40,456 nucleotides of DNA from Candidatus Faecivicinus avistercoris (lineage in GTDB: Bacteria; Bacillota; Clostridia; Christensenellales; Aristaeellaceae), in assembly GCA_018716805.1 (NCBI GenBank), contig DVJL01000042.1, forward strand, positions 1-40,456. Direction: 5' to 3'. Below the pieces are notes generated by a model. That model worked only from the letters and a program-made list of their open reading frames with translations, had not been told where the DNA came from and did not search any database. Every line of letters begins with the position of its first letter. Positions within the stretch are counted from its first letter, which is position 1. Below are positions 14,877-22,833 of this stretch, piece after piece. The position numbers and the translations under genes were made by a program.

Positions 14877-15794
14877 TTACTTTGCCAGCGCCGCGGCGGT
14901 CTTGGCCGCGAGCTGGGCGTTGTTGTAGACCAGGCGGATGTTGGAGGCGAGGCTGTCGCCGCCGGTGATGTCCTTGACCTTCGCCAGCAGGAAGGGCGTG
15001 GTCTGCTTGCCGTGGATGCCGAGGCGCTTGCTCTCCTCGATGGCCTCGTCGATGGCCTTGTTGATGACATCGGGATCCATCGAATACTCCTCGGGGATCG
15101 GGTTGGTGACCAGCATGCCGCCGCGCAGGCCCATGTCGAGCTTCGCCTGGAACGCCGCGGCCAGCTCCTCGGGGGTGTCGATGCGGTAGTCCACACCGAA
15201 GCCGGACTTGCGGGTGTAGAACGCCGGCAGTTCGTCCGTGCCATAGCCGATGACCGGCACGCCCTTCGTCTCGAGGTACTCCAGCGTCAGCCCGAGATCG
15301 AGGATCGACTTCGCGCCCGCGCAGATAACCATCACGCCGGTCTGCGCCAGCTCCTCGAGATCGGCGGAGATGTCCATGGTGACCTCCGCGCCGCGGTGCA
15401 CGCCGCCGATGCCGCCCGTCGCGAACACGCGGATGCCGGCCATTTCGGCGATGATCATCGTGGTGGCCACGGTGGTCGCGCCGTCCATGCCGCGCGCCAC
15501 GATCACCGGCAGGTCGCGGCGGGAGGCCTTCGTGACCTCATAGCCCTTCTTGCCGAGGTGCTCGATTTCATCGCGCGACAAACCGGCCTTCAGGCGGCCG
15601 CCGATGATGGCGATGGTCGCCGGCGTCGCGCCGTTCTCGCGGATGATCTTCTCGACGTTCAGCGCCGTCTCGACGTTCTGAGGGTAGGGCATGCCGTGGG
15701 AGATGATCGTGGATTCCAGCGCCACTACGGGCTTGCCGGCGTCCAGCGCCGCCTTGACTTCGGGCGAGATGTCCAGATATTTGTTCAAGTTCAT
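14877..15794 (-). CDS. psuG: Pseudouridine-5'-phosphate glycosidase
   Basis: 305 residues from the ATG at 15794, with GAGGAGG about eight bases upstream. Close to PsuG by eye: PVVALESTIISHGMPYPQN (Glu27 region), GGVHRGAEVTMDISADL (metal-binding Asp region) and AGAKSILDLGLTLE, whose Lys162 corresponds to the Schiff-base lysine. The enzyme splits pseudouridine 5'-phosphate into uracil and ribose 5-phosphate in the cytosol. The kinase making its substrate is encoded upstream on the same strand, 570 bases away. The gap holds direct repeats, so co-transcription is likely but unproven. Confidence 0.95.
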   Translation of the reverse strand: MNLNKYLDISPEVKAALDAGKPVVALESTIISHGMPYPQNVETALNVEKIIRENGATPATIAIIGGRLKAGLSRDEIEHLGKKGYEVTKASRRDLPVIVARGMDGATTVATTMIIAEMAGIRVFATGGIGGVHRGAEVTMDISADLEELAQTGVMVICAGAKSILDLGLTLEYLETKGVPVIGYGTDELPAFYTRKSGFGVDYRIDTPEELAAAFQAKLDMGLRGGMLVTNPIPEEYSMDPDVINKAIDEAIEESKRLGIHGKQTTPFLLAKVKDITGGDSLASNIRLVYNNAQLAAKTAAALAK

Positions 15795-16364
15795 CGGATA
15801 TTCCTCCTCATTGGAATGGTCAGGGCCTGTCTGAAGGGGAAAACGCAATTTCGAGGGTCTTCCGCCGCTGCACGGCGCCGGGAGTTTCGGCGGGAGCAGG
15901 GCGAAGGATGCGTCGAAATCGGTTTCCAGCGATCTCGAACAGGTCTTGGGAAAAAGCGCGCCGCAGAGGAGCGCCGCGCGGGATGCCGGGTGAGGTGGGC
16001 GGTTCGCGCCCGAGGGAAAGCGACCGGCCTTGCGCCGGACAGCGCACGAGCGCCGCGCGCCTCCGGGGATGCCTCGTCGGAGAGACGCGCCGCCGCAGGA
16101 CAGAGGTTTGCGGCCCGGATGCGCGAAACTGGACAGCGTCCAGCGAGTCTGTGTAGCCAGCGCGACTGTCGTGTCGAAAGCGGCCAATCGAAGCGGGCCG
16201 ATTACACGCCTCCGGGGATGCCGCGCCGGAGGGACGCGCCGCCGCAGGACAGAGGTTTGCAGCCCGGATGCGCGAAACTGGACAGCGTCCAGCAAGTCTG
16301 TGCAGCCAGCGCGACTGTCGGAAGCGCCAATCGAAGCGAGCCGATTGCGCAGAGTCGAAGTTGA
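15795..16364. other. 570-base gap between psuK and psuG
   Basis: No coding signal. An open frame extends psuG upstream to about 16295, but psuG has its own strong ribosome site and the extension is repeat-derived. The 3' two-thirds is the direct repeat listed separately. I see no TATAAT-type promoter of psuG here. Confidence 0.6.
16058..16350. repeat. 149-base direct repeat, two adjacent copies
   Basis: Copies start at 16058 and 16207 with CGCCTCCGGGGATGCC and stay close through the hairpin CTGGAC AGC GTCCAG to GCGCGACTGTCG and CCAATCGAAGCG. The second copy has a short deletion near its end. A weaker resemblance extends upstream to about 15965. Confidence 0.88.
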
Positions 16365-17291
16365 TCAGATGATCCCGCGCAGCTCGTCCATGCGCCGCTC
16401 GAGGCGCTCGGGGGACATCTCCGGGCTGACCGTCTCCATCGATTCCATCGCGATGGTGGCGGCGGCCATGCCGGCCAGCGCCGTCTCGGCCAGCGGCAGG
16501 TTCTGCAGGCGCGCCCACGCCAGCGCCGCGGTGAACGCATCGCCCGCACCGGTGGCGTTGACCACGCGCGGATGTCCTCCGGGGAGGATGTGCGTTCCGT
16601 GCGCGTCGGCGCAGCAGACGCCCCGTGCGCCCATCGTCAGAAATACGCGCCGGACGCCCCTGTCCAACAGCGCCTGTGCGGCTTTCGCCGCGCTGCCGGC
16701 GCCGGTGACTGGAATGCCCGTCAGGAGTTCGGCCTCGATGCCGTTGGGCTTGAGCGCATCCAGATGGGAAAGCGCCGGTCTGAGCCGCGCAGCCTTCGCG
16801 GCCGAAACCGCGTCGGCGATCACCGGGACGGTCAGCGTCCGGGCGAGCCATTCGATCGTCCGCTCCGGAAGGTTGGCGTCCAGCACCACCAGCGCCGCGC
16901 CCTGAAGCGCGTCCAGCGCCGGGGCGAGTTGTTCGACGGTCATGCGGTCGTGAATGCCCATGTCGTTGACGGCGAGGGTCATGTCGCCGCCGGCATCGGC
17001 GATGAAGAGGTAGGTCGACGTCGCCTCGTCCGGGAAGTGCACCGCATGCGCAAGGCCGACGCCTGCGCGCGCGCAGTCCTCGCGAATCATGCCGGCGTGG
17101 GCGTCGCCGCCCAGCGCTGTGACCAGCTCAACCGAAAGCCCCATCCGCGCGGCGTTGCAGGCGATATTCCGGCCCACGCCGCCCATCGAAATCCGCACGC
17201 GCCCGGGATTGGAATCGCCCATCACGGCCTTGCCCGAAGGAAAGCCGCCGATATCGACGTTCGCTGCGCCCACAACCGCTATGTATGCCAT
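16365..17291 (-). CDS. psuK: PfkB-family kinase, probable pseudouridine kinase
   Basis: 308 residues from the ATG at 17291 (AGAGGA upstream). A ribokinase-fold sugar kinase: N-terminal substrate region VVGAANVDIGGFP, the motif GGVGRNIACNAARMG, and the C-terminal PfkB signature NATGAGDAFTAAL containing the catalytic Asp. GVGRNIA instead of GGKGANQA is typical of the PsuK branch. It phosphorylates pseudouridine to pseudouridine 5'-phosphate using ATP. psuG follows on the same strand, which supports the role. The promoter TTGCGC-N17-TATAAT lies at 17352-17380. Confidence 0.9.
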   Translation of the reverse strand: MAYIAVVGAANVDIGGFPSGKAVMGDSNPGRVRISMGGVGRNIACNAARMGLSVELVTALGGDAHAGMIREDCARAGVGLAHAVHFPDEATSTYLFIADAGGDMTLAVNDMGIHDRMTVEQLAPALDALQGAALVVLDANLPERTIEWLARTLTVPVIADAVSAAKAARLRPALSHLDALKPNGIEAELLTGIPVTGAGSAAKAAQALLDRGVRRVFLTMGARGVCCADAHGTHILPGGHPRVVNATGAGDAFTAALAWARLQNLPLAETALAGMAAATIAMESMETVSPEMSPERLERRMDELRGII

Positions 17292-17351
17292 GCTTTCAAC
17301 ATCCTCTGTTCGCTCGGTCGGCCCGCGACAATCACATCGAGCCTGATTTTC

Positions 17352-17380
17352 ATTATAGCACGCCCCCGCGGCGCGCGCAA
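17352..17380 (-). promoter_or_regulatory. Promoter of psuK
   Basis: Minus strand TTGCGC (17375-17380), 17-base spacer, TATAAT (17352-17357). Confidence 0.75.
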
Positions 17381-17582
17381 GCGATTTTCCAGACCAGTTG
17401 TTAAATCGCGCGCGCGGAATGGAAGTTTCACTCTCCTGGGACGGGCTTGCGCAGGCGCACAAGCCGCGGAATCGAACCATTGTCACCGGTCGGGCGATGA
17501 TGAGCGCGGTGTGCCCTGAGCGCGCTTGCCGCGAGATCAAGGCGCTGCGGCGAGGGTAGGTAGAGGGTTTGCGTGACCATCG

Positions 17583-17870
17583 AGAGCGTCATCTCCGCGC
17601 CATCATGCGCGACAGGGCGGGGAATTGTACGACCGGCGAGAGCGTCATCTCCGCGCCATCATGCGCGGCAGGTACGGTTGGATTGCGCGACCGGCGAGAG
17701 CGTCATCTCCGCCGCCATCATGCGCGGCAGGTGCGGGCGGGTTGCGCGACCGGCGAGAGCGTCATCTCCGCCGCCATCATGCGCGGCAGGTGCGGGGGGA
17801 ATTGTACGACCGGCAAAAGCAACATCTCCGCCGCCATCATGCGCGGCAGGACGGGTGGGTTGCGCGCAAA
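17583..17870. repeat. Five-copy tandem repeat, about 58 bases, each with a hairpin
   Basis: Units start at 17583, 17640, 17698, 17757 and 17817 (periods 57-60). Each has GAGCGTCATCTCCG, a short stem around CATCAT (CCGCGC/GCGCGG, or CCGCCGC/GCGCGG with one bulge), then CAGG and a less constant stretch ending GACCGGC. The inter-unit stretches resemble each other, which argues against a CRISPR. Confidence 0.92.
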
Positions 17871-17900
17871 CGGTTGACGTTCGCAGGTGGAACGAAGCGA

Positions 17901-17924
17901 GCGCCCTGCGCAATGGCAGGGCGC
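17901..17924 (-). terminator. Possible terminator of the parvulin gene
   Basis: A nine-base perfect stem GCGCCCTGC/GCAGGGCGC, 15 bases past the stop at 17939. It lacks a T-run, so termination strength is doubtful. Confidence 0.45.
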
Positions 17925-17938
17925 CCGGCGGTGAGGAA

Positions 17939-19405
17939 TTACAGGCGGTCGTAGTGATAGACGGGATTGACCGCCTCGACCCATTCGGCGAGGGTGTTGT
18001 CGTAGGTGTCGTTCAACTTCGTATTCAGCGCGGATTCCTCGATCTCTGCGCGGACGGTCTCGAGATCGACGGCGCCGGCCGGAATGTCCGAATCGTAGTA
18101 GATGATGTGGATGCCGTTCTGGCCATAGACCGGCTCGCTGATTTCGCCGATGGACTCAATGGACATTGCGCCCTCGGTGAAGGCCGGATCCCATGCGGTC
18201 GAATTGGCGCTGACGGCATAGCCGTTGGTCGCGGTCGGCTCGTTCTCCATGCCCGGATCCTCGTTGTACTGGTCGATCAGGTCGGAGAAGGACGTGCCGG
18301 AATTGAACGCATCGATGACTTCCTGCGCGGTGGGCAGCAGCTCCTCGTACAGCGCGGTCAGCTCGGCCTCCACGTCGGCGATCTCGGCGTTGATCTCCTC
18401 TTCGGTGCGGGCAGGCGCTTCGGTGGCCTCAGCGGCGGTTTCGCCGGTGGTCTCGGCGGCAGCCTCGTCCGTAGCTTCAGCGGTGGCCTCAGCAGCAGTT
18501 TCGTCGGTGGCTTCAGTGGTGCTTTCATCGGTAGCTGCGGCGGCTTCCTCAGCGGCGGTCTGGAGCGCTTCGAGTTCCTCATTCAGCGTGTCCAGCGTGT
18601 CCTGAAGCTCGGAATAGCGGGTGGCCTGATCGTCGGTGAATTTGATCAGCACATGGCGAACCATGCGGTATCCCTCGGGGTTCCAGACGATCGTGTCGCC
18701 GTTGTTGCGGCTGGTATTGTAGGTGGAGTCGTCGGCAAAGGACGCCTCCTGCTCGGCGACCAGCTCGTCGAAGGCGGCCTGGATGTCCTCCTCCGTGACG
18801 GTCACGTCGGCGGTAATGTAGTTGTACAGCTGCTCGCTGACGTAGTTGTCGATCAGGGTTTCGAGCAGCGCGTCCTCGGTGTAGCCCATGGCCTCCAGAT
18901 TGGTGATGCATTCCTCGCGGATTTCCTCGTCGGTCAGGTCGTCGGAGGCGAAGTAATCCCAGACGCTCGTGACGTAGGATTCAAAATTGGCGGCGGCCTC
19001 TTCGGTCAGGCCGGCCATCGTCTCGTCGTCGAGCTGATCCAACCCCAACTCCGTGGCCTTCGCCTCGAGCACGGCGTCCTGCAGCAACGTCTCGGCGATC
19101 AGCTGCTTGTAGACGGTATCGTAGCCGTAGTCGGCCAGCGAGACGCCGTAGTAGCTCGAAAACTGGGAATCGACGCCGGCGTATTGCTCGAGAATGTCGT
19201 CCAAGAAGACCACGCCGCCATCGTATTCGACGATGACCTGCGCGTCATAGTAGGGCTGATACAGCTCAACCTGCGTCTCAAGCTCGGCGATGCGCTCGTT
19301 GGCGGCGTCGAGCTGCGCCTGAAGGTCTCCGTCCTCCTCGGCAAAGGCCATCGCGCCGCAGAGCGCGAGCGCCAGAACGAGGCACAGAACTTTCCTGATC
19401 ATCAT
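17939..19405 (-). CDS. Secreted PrsA/SurA-like peptidyl-prolyl isomerase with split parvulin domain
   Basis: 488 residues. A Sec signal peptide ends near AFA/EED without a lipobox. Residues 25-50 are coiled-coil-like. About 55-215 is a helical SurA-type chaperone region. The parvulin domain begins VRHVLIKF (249-256) and resumes only at about 362 with VIDAFNSGTSFSDLIDQYNEDPG, closing at NGIHIIYY (430-437). Between lie two heptad-like stretches (264-290 and 334-356) around an Ala/Thr/Glu run (about 290-330). Such proteins help exported proteins fold outside the membrane. Firmicutes PrsA is usually a lipoprotein; this one is not by sequence. Start: ATG at 19405, GGAGG six bases upstream. Confidence 0.85.
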   Translation of the reverse strand: MMIRKVLCLVLALALCGAMAFAEEDGDLQAQLDAANERIAELETQVELYQPYYDAQVIVEYDGGVVFLDDILEQYAGVDSQFSSYYGVSLADYGYDTVYKQLIAETLLQDAVLEAKATELGLDQLDDETMAGLTEEAAANFESYVTSVWDYFASDDLTDEEIREECITNLEAMGYTEDALLETLIDNYVSEQLYNYITADVTVTEEDIQAAFDELVAEQEASFADDSTYNTSRNNGDTIVWNPEGYRMVRHVLIKFTDDQATRYSELQDTLDTLNEELEALQTAAEEAAAATDESTTEATDETAAEATAEATDEAAAETTGETAAEATEAPARTEEEINAEIADVEAELTALYEELLPTAQEVIDAFNSGTSFSDLIDQYNEDPGMENEPTATNGYAVSANSTAWDPAFTEGAMSIESIGEISEPVYGQNGIHIIYYDSDIPAGAVDLETVRAEIEESALNTKLNDTYDNTLAEWVEAVNPVYHYDRL

Positions 19406-19449
19406 GTACTACCTCCACAAATTTTGTTTCCACAGCGGGAACTGTTCTG

Positions 19450-19479
19450 ATTATAGCACAACTGTGCGCGGGGAGACAA
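19450..19479 (-). promoter_or_regulatory. Promoter of the parvulin gene
   Basis: Minus strand TTGTCT (19474-19479), 18-base spacer, TATAAT (19450-19455). Confidence 0.65.
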
Positions 19480-19507
19480 TGGCGGACGCCGGAAATTTCA
19501 AATTTGT

Positions 19508-20005
19508 TCATAAGTTTGTATCGCGATTGTCCGGATTCGAGCGCCTGTGGGCGCGGAAGATCAACACCTTGCTGAGAATGTAGTTGAGCACGATGACGAT
19601 GATGTTGGCAAAGATCTTCACGCCTGTGCCCCATATGTCCAACGCGTCCATGCCAAAGGCGACGGCCTCCGGCGACGGAAACAGAGACGCGCCGATCCTG
19701 TCGACCCCGATGAGCATGATGGCCTGGTCGATCAGGCCCGTGCCGATGCGGCAGAGGATGAACGAACCAAATTCCCGAAGCGCGGCCCTGCCGTGCGCGC
19801 GGCTCAGGAACACCCAACGGCGGTTGGTAAAGTAGGCGAACAGGATGGAAACCGCCAGCGCGATGCCGTTTGCCCAGCCAGTGGACAGGCCCTGCACGCT
19901 GAGCAGGCTGTAGCCGGCGATGTTGACCAGCGTGGTCAGCACGCCGAAGAACAGATAGGTCACTTTTTCGCGCTCGCGGCGCAGCAGATTGAACAGGCGT
20001 TGCAC
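19508..20005 (-). CDS. GtrA-like membrane protein
   Basis: 165 residues with four predicted membrane helices. The sequence YLFFGVLTTLVNIAGYSLL, then AYFTNRRWVF between helices two and three, and LNYILSKVLIF at the end are the GtrA family pattern. Relatives help move lipid-linked sugars across the membrane or sit beside glycosyltransferases; no glycosyltransferase is adjacent here. Start is GTG at 20005 with GGGAGG nine bases upstream. The parvulin gene follows on the same strand with its own promoter. Confidence 0.88.
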   Translation of the reverse strand: MQRLFNLLRREREKVTYLFFGVLTTLVNIAGYSLLSVQGLSTGWANGIALAVSILFAYFTNRRWVFLSRAHGRAALREFGSFILCRIGTGLIDQAIMLIGVDRIGASLFPSPEAVAFGMDALDIWGTGVKIFANIIVIVLNYILSKVLIFRAHRRSNPDNRDTNL

Positions 20006-20471
20006 GCAGGTTTTCCTCCCTTGGCGGATGATGACGGCAGCCCTTTGGAAGCGGCCGTCCGCTCACAGTATACCGCCGCACGCGCGGCATGTCCACCCAA
20101 TTCGTGTAAAGCAGCCCGTCAAAAGCGCGCCCTCTTTGCGAGGACGGCGCTCAGGCCGTGAACGTTCGGGCGGTTCCTGCGCGGCGGGGATTGCCCCTGT
20201 GTGATGCGCTTTACTCCGAGAAAGAGCGCGGTGTGTTCGGAGCTGGCGGTGAAGCGCGTTGGAAGGATTTCGTCACCCGCCCGCCGCAAACCATCTTCTC
20301 AAACTGCGCGCCGCCGGGAATTTATATGGAAAAAACATCCCACAGGCTCCCCCGCACATGCGGACGGCCAGCCGCTCATCCCCGCCTGTGGCCGCAAAAA
20401 TCCCCCGCTCTCATACTGGCGGGAAGGGCCTTGCATGGAAATCCACCGCCCGGGAAGGCGGCGGATCTTCT
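20006..20471. other. 466-base gap, little recognised
   Basis: Between the asnB stop and the GtrA-like start. One imperfect hairpin (20124-20151, AGCGC/GCGCT with CCTC/GAGG inside). Open frames here lack ribosome sites. No clear terminator for asnB and no clear promoter. Confidence 0.5.
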
Positions 20472-22301
20472 TCAAACGATCTCCACGCGATATTTCTCCA
20501 GCCAGTGATTCACCTGAAGCATGTAGGCGATGGTCTGCGGGATGGTCATCAGCTGGCCATACCACGGCGTCGAGCGCTCGGCGGTCAGCAGGCCGCGCAG
20601 GGCCTCCCGGTCGGCGATCTCCAGAATTGGCGCGTTCGGATCGGCGAGCACGCGGCGCAGCCGCTCGGAGACCAGCGCGAGGTAGGCCGGATGGTGCGTC
20701 TTGGGATAGGGGCTCTTCTTGCGCCAGAGCACCTGCTCGGGCAGCACGCCCGCCATCGCATGACGCAGCAGGCCCTTCTCGTGGCCGTCGCGATCCTTGA
20801 ACGCCCACGGCACGTTGTACAAATATTCCGCCAGCCGGTGGTCGCAGAACGGCACGCGCACCTCGAAGCCCGACGCCATGCTCATGCGGTCTTTGCGGTC
20901 GAGCAGCGTCTGCATGAACCAGTGGAAGTTCAGGTGGTACATCTCGCGCATCCTGCGGTCGACGTCGGAATCGCCATCCAGCGGCTGCGCCATGGCGACC
21001 GTCTCGCCGTAGCGCGCGGCGACGTAGTCCTCGGCCTCGCCGCGCAGCGCCTCGGGCAGAAACGACGCCCGCCACGCCGTCGACTGCGCCCAAGGGAAGC
21101 CCTGCCGCGCGCGGATCTTCGGATCGCGATACCAGGGATAGCCGCCGAACAGCTCGTCGGCGCACTCGCCGGACAGCCCGACCGTCGCGGTCTTCTTCAT
21201 CTCGCGGCAGAGCAGCAGCAGCGACGCGTCCACGTCGGCCATGCCGGGCAGGTCGCGCGCATCCACGGCGTCGTACAGCGCGTCGGCCAGCGGCTCCGTC
21301 TCCAGCAATACGCGGTGGTGCGGCGCGCCGAGCGCGCGGTTCATGATCTCGACGTAGGCCGCGTCCTGTTCCGGCTGGAATTTGCCGGCGGTGAAGTAGC
21401 GGTCGTTCTCGGCGTAGTCGACGGAGAACGTCTGGAGCTGCTCGCCGCGCGCGGCCAGTTCCGGCTGTGCCAGCGCACAGATCAGGCTCGAATCCAGTCC
21501 GCCGGACAGAAACGCGCACACCGGCACGTCGGACGCCAGCTGCCGCCGCACGCTGTCCTCGAGCAGGAAGCGCACATGCTCGGCGGTCTCCTCGAAGCTC
21601 TCGCGGTGTTCCTCCTCGCGCAGCGACCAGTAGGGCGCGATGCGCAGTCCGTCCCGGCCGAAGTAGCCGAAGTGGCCCGGCCGGAGCTCCTCCACGCCCT
21701 CGAACACCCCGCAGCCCGGCGTCCGCCCGGGGCCGATCAGCATGATCTCCATCAGTCCCTCCCGGTTCAGCCGCGGCCGGACAGCCGGATGGCACAGCAG
21801 CGTCTTGATCTCCGAGGCGAACAGAAGGCCCATCTCGCCCAGCGCGAAGAAGAGCGGCTTGACGCCGATGCGGTCGCGCGCGAGGAACAGCCGCTGGCGG
21901 ATCGACTCCCAGACGGCAAATGCATAGATGCCGTTGAGCCGCTCCAGGCACTTCTCGCCCCACTCGGCGTAGGCGTGCAGCAGCACCTCGGTGTCCGAGT
22001 GTCCAACGAACACATGGCCCAGGGGTTCCAACGAGCGCCGCAGCTCGCCGGCGTTGTACAATTCGCCGTTGTAGACCAATACATAGATCTCGCCGCGCCA
22101 CTCGAGCCGCATGGGCTGCCGGCCGCCCTCCGGGTCGATCACGCACAGCCGCGCGTGCAGCAGCGCCGCGCACGCATCCATGTAACTCCCCCACTGATCC
22201 GGCCCGCGCTGGCGCATCGATTCGAGCATCTTCCGATAGAGCGCCTCGTCGTTCTGCGCGAGCTGTCCTAAAAAACCAACCTGTCCCGCAATTGCACACA
22301 T
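20472..22301 (-). CDS. asnB: Asparagine synthetase, glutamine-hydrolysing
   Basis: 609 residues, normal AsnB length. The N-terminal glutaminase domain starts MCAIAG with Cys2 as nucleophile and carries MRQRGPDQWG and YNGELYN. The C-terminal synthetase domain has the pyrophosphate loop FLSGGLDSS (about 264) and LSGECADELFGGYPW. It makes asparagine from aspartate, glutamine and ATP in the cytosol. Some relatives modify peptides or cell-wall precursors instead, but nothing nearby suggests that. Start: ATG with GGGAGGG nine bases upstream. Single gene, divergent from the GntR operon. Confidence 0.93.
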   Translation of the reverse strand: MCAIAGQVGFLGQLAQNDEALYRKMLESMRQRGPDQWGSYMDACAALLHARLCVIDPEGGRQPMRLEWRGEIYVLVYNGELYNAGELRRSLEPLGHVFVGHSDTEVLLHAYAEWGEKCLERLNGIYAFAVWESIRQRLFLARDRIGVKPLFFALGEMGLLFASEIKTLLCHPAVRPRLNREGLMEIMLIGPGRTPGCGVFEGVEELRPGHFGYFGRDGLRIAPYWSLREEEHRESFEETAEHVRFLLEDSVRRQLASDVPVCAFLSGGLDSSLICALAQPELAARGEQLQTFSVDYAENDRYFTAGKFQPEQDAAYVEIMNRALGAPHHRVLLETEPLADALYDAVDARDLPGMADVDASLLLLCREMKKTATVGLSGECADELFGGYPWYRDPKIRARQGFPWAQSTAWRASFLPEALRGEAEDYVAARYGETVAMAQPLDGDSDVDRRMREMYHLNFHWFMQTLLDRKDRMSMASGFEVRVPFCDHRLAEYLYNVPWAFKDRDGHEKGLLRHAMAGVLPEQVLWRKKSPYPKTHHPAYLALVSERLRRVLADPNAPILEIADREALRGLLTAERSTPWYGQLMTIPQTIAYMLQVNHWLEKYRVEIV

Positions 22302-22381
22302 GAAAACATCCCTCCCGTTCGCGGGCGCAACCGCCCCGACACCGCCAGACTATGACGAGAAGAAAATTTGGGTGCGCGGGC

Positions 22382-22410
22382 TTGACAGGCGTATCATCGT
22401 GTGATATACT
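22382..22410 (+). promoter_or_regulatory. Promoter of the GntR/ABC operon
   Basis: TTGACA (22382-22387), 17-base spacer, TATACT (22405-22410), close to consensus. Confidence 0.88.
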
Positions 22411-22429
22411 GTACTTGTTCACGTGATAC
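22391..22429. promoter_or_regulatory. Candidate operator of the GntR regulator
   Basis: GTATCA (22391-22396) within the promoter spacer and TGATAC (22424-22429) just downstream form an inverted pair. A further TGATAT overlaps the -10. The left arm reads GTATCATCGTG and the right CACGTGATAC. A dimeric YtrA-type repressor bound here would block its own promoter; inferred. Confidence 0.55.
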
Positions 22430-22455
22430 AGTTGTGTTGGAATGGAGGGATGCGC

Positions 22456-22833
22456 TTGGAGATCGTGGTGAGCAACAAGGTGAGCACGCCGCTGTACGAG
22501 CAGATCTCCTCGCAGATCAAATCGGCGATCATGAGCGGGACGCTCAAGCCGGGCGACGCGATTCCGTCGGTTCGGGCGCTGGCAAAGTCGCTGCACATCA
22601 GCGTGCTGACGGTGCAGCGGGCCTACGCGGCGCTTCAGGAGGACGGCTTCATCGAGACCTCGGCGGGCAAGGGCTGCTATGTCTCGGCGCAGAACCAGGA
22701 CTTTTACCTGGAGGAGCAGCAGAAGCGCATCGAGGCGCGGTTTGCCGAGGCGATTGAAATCGCGCGGGCGAGCGGAATTGGACTCGACCGGCTGGTCGCG
22801 CTGCTCAAGCTGCTGTATGAGGAGGATTCGTAA
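22456..22833 (+). CDS. GntR-family regulator, YtrA type
   Basis: About 125 residues: an N-terminal winged helix (STPLYEQISSQIKSAI, IPSVRALAKSLHISVLTVQRAY, GFIETSAGKGCYV) and only a short helical tail, as in the YtrA subfamily. I favour the TTG at 22456, because GGAGGG sits six bases upstream, whereas it abuts the ATG at 22450; the product then starts MEIVVSNK, as in relatives. It probably represses this operon until an inducer, often a cell-wall stress or peptide signal, relieves it. The ATPase gene starts immediately after the stop. Confidence 0.88.
   Translation: MEIVVSNKVSTPLYEQISSQIKSAIMSGTLKPGDAIPSVRALAKSLHISVLTVQRAYAALQEDGFIETSAGKGCYVSAQNQDFYLEEQQKRIEARFAEAIEIARASGIGLDRLVALLKLLYEEDS

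Larger units (their letters stand above)
17292..17938. other. 647-base gap upstream of psuK
   Basis: Contains the psuK promoter, the tandem repeat at 17583-17870 and a hairpin at 17901-17924. Short open frames in the repeat encode only repetitive Arg/Ala/Ser peptides without ribosome sites. Confidence 0.6.

Noticed and set aside
14877-16295. N-terminal extension of PsuG by about 165 residues
   Set aside because: The extension is encoded by the direct-repeat region. The ATG at 15794 has a strong ribosome site and matches the PsuG family start.
17583-17870. CRISPR array
   Set aside because: The intervals between repeats are similar to one another and of uneven length, and there are no cas genes. 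It is a tandem repeat.
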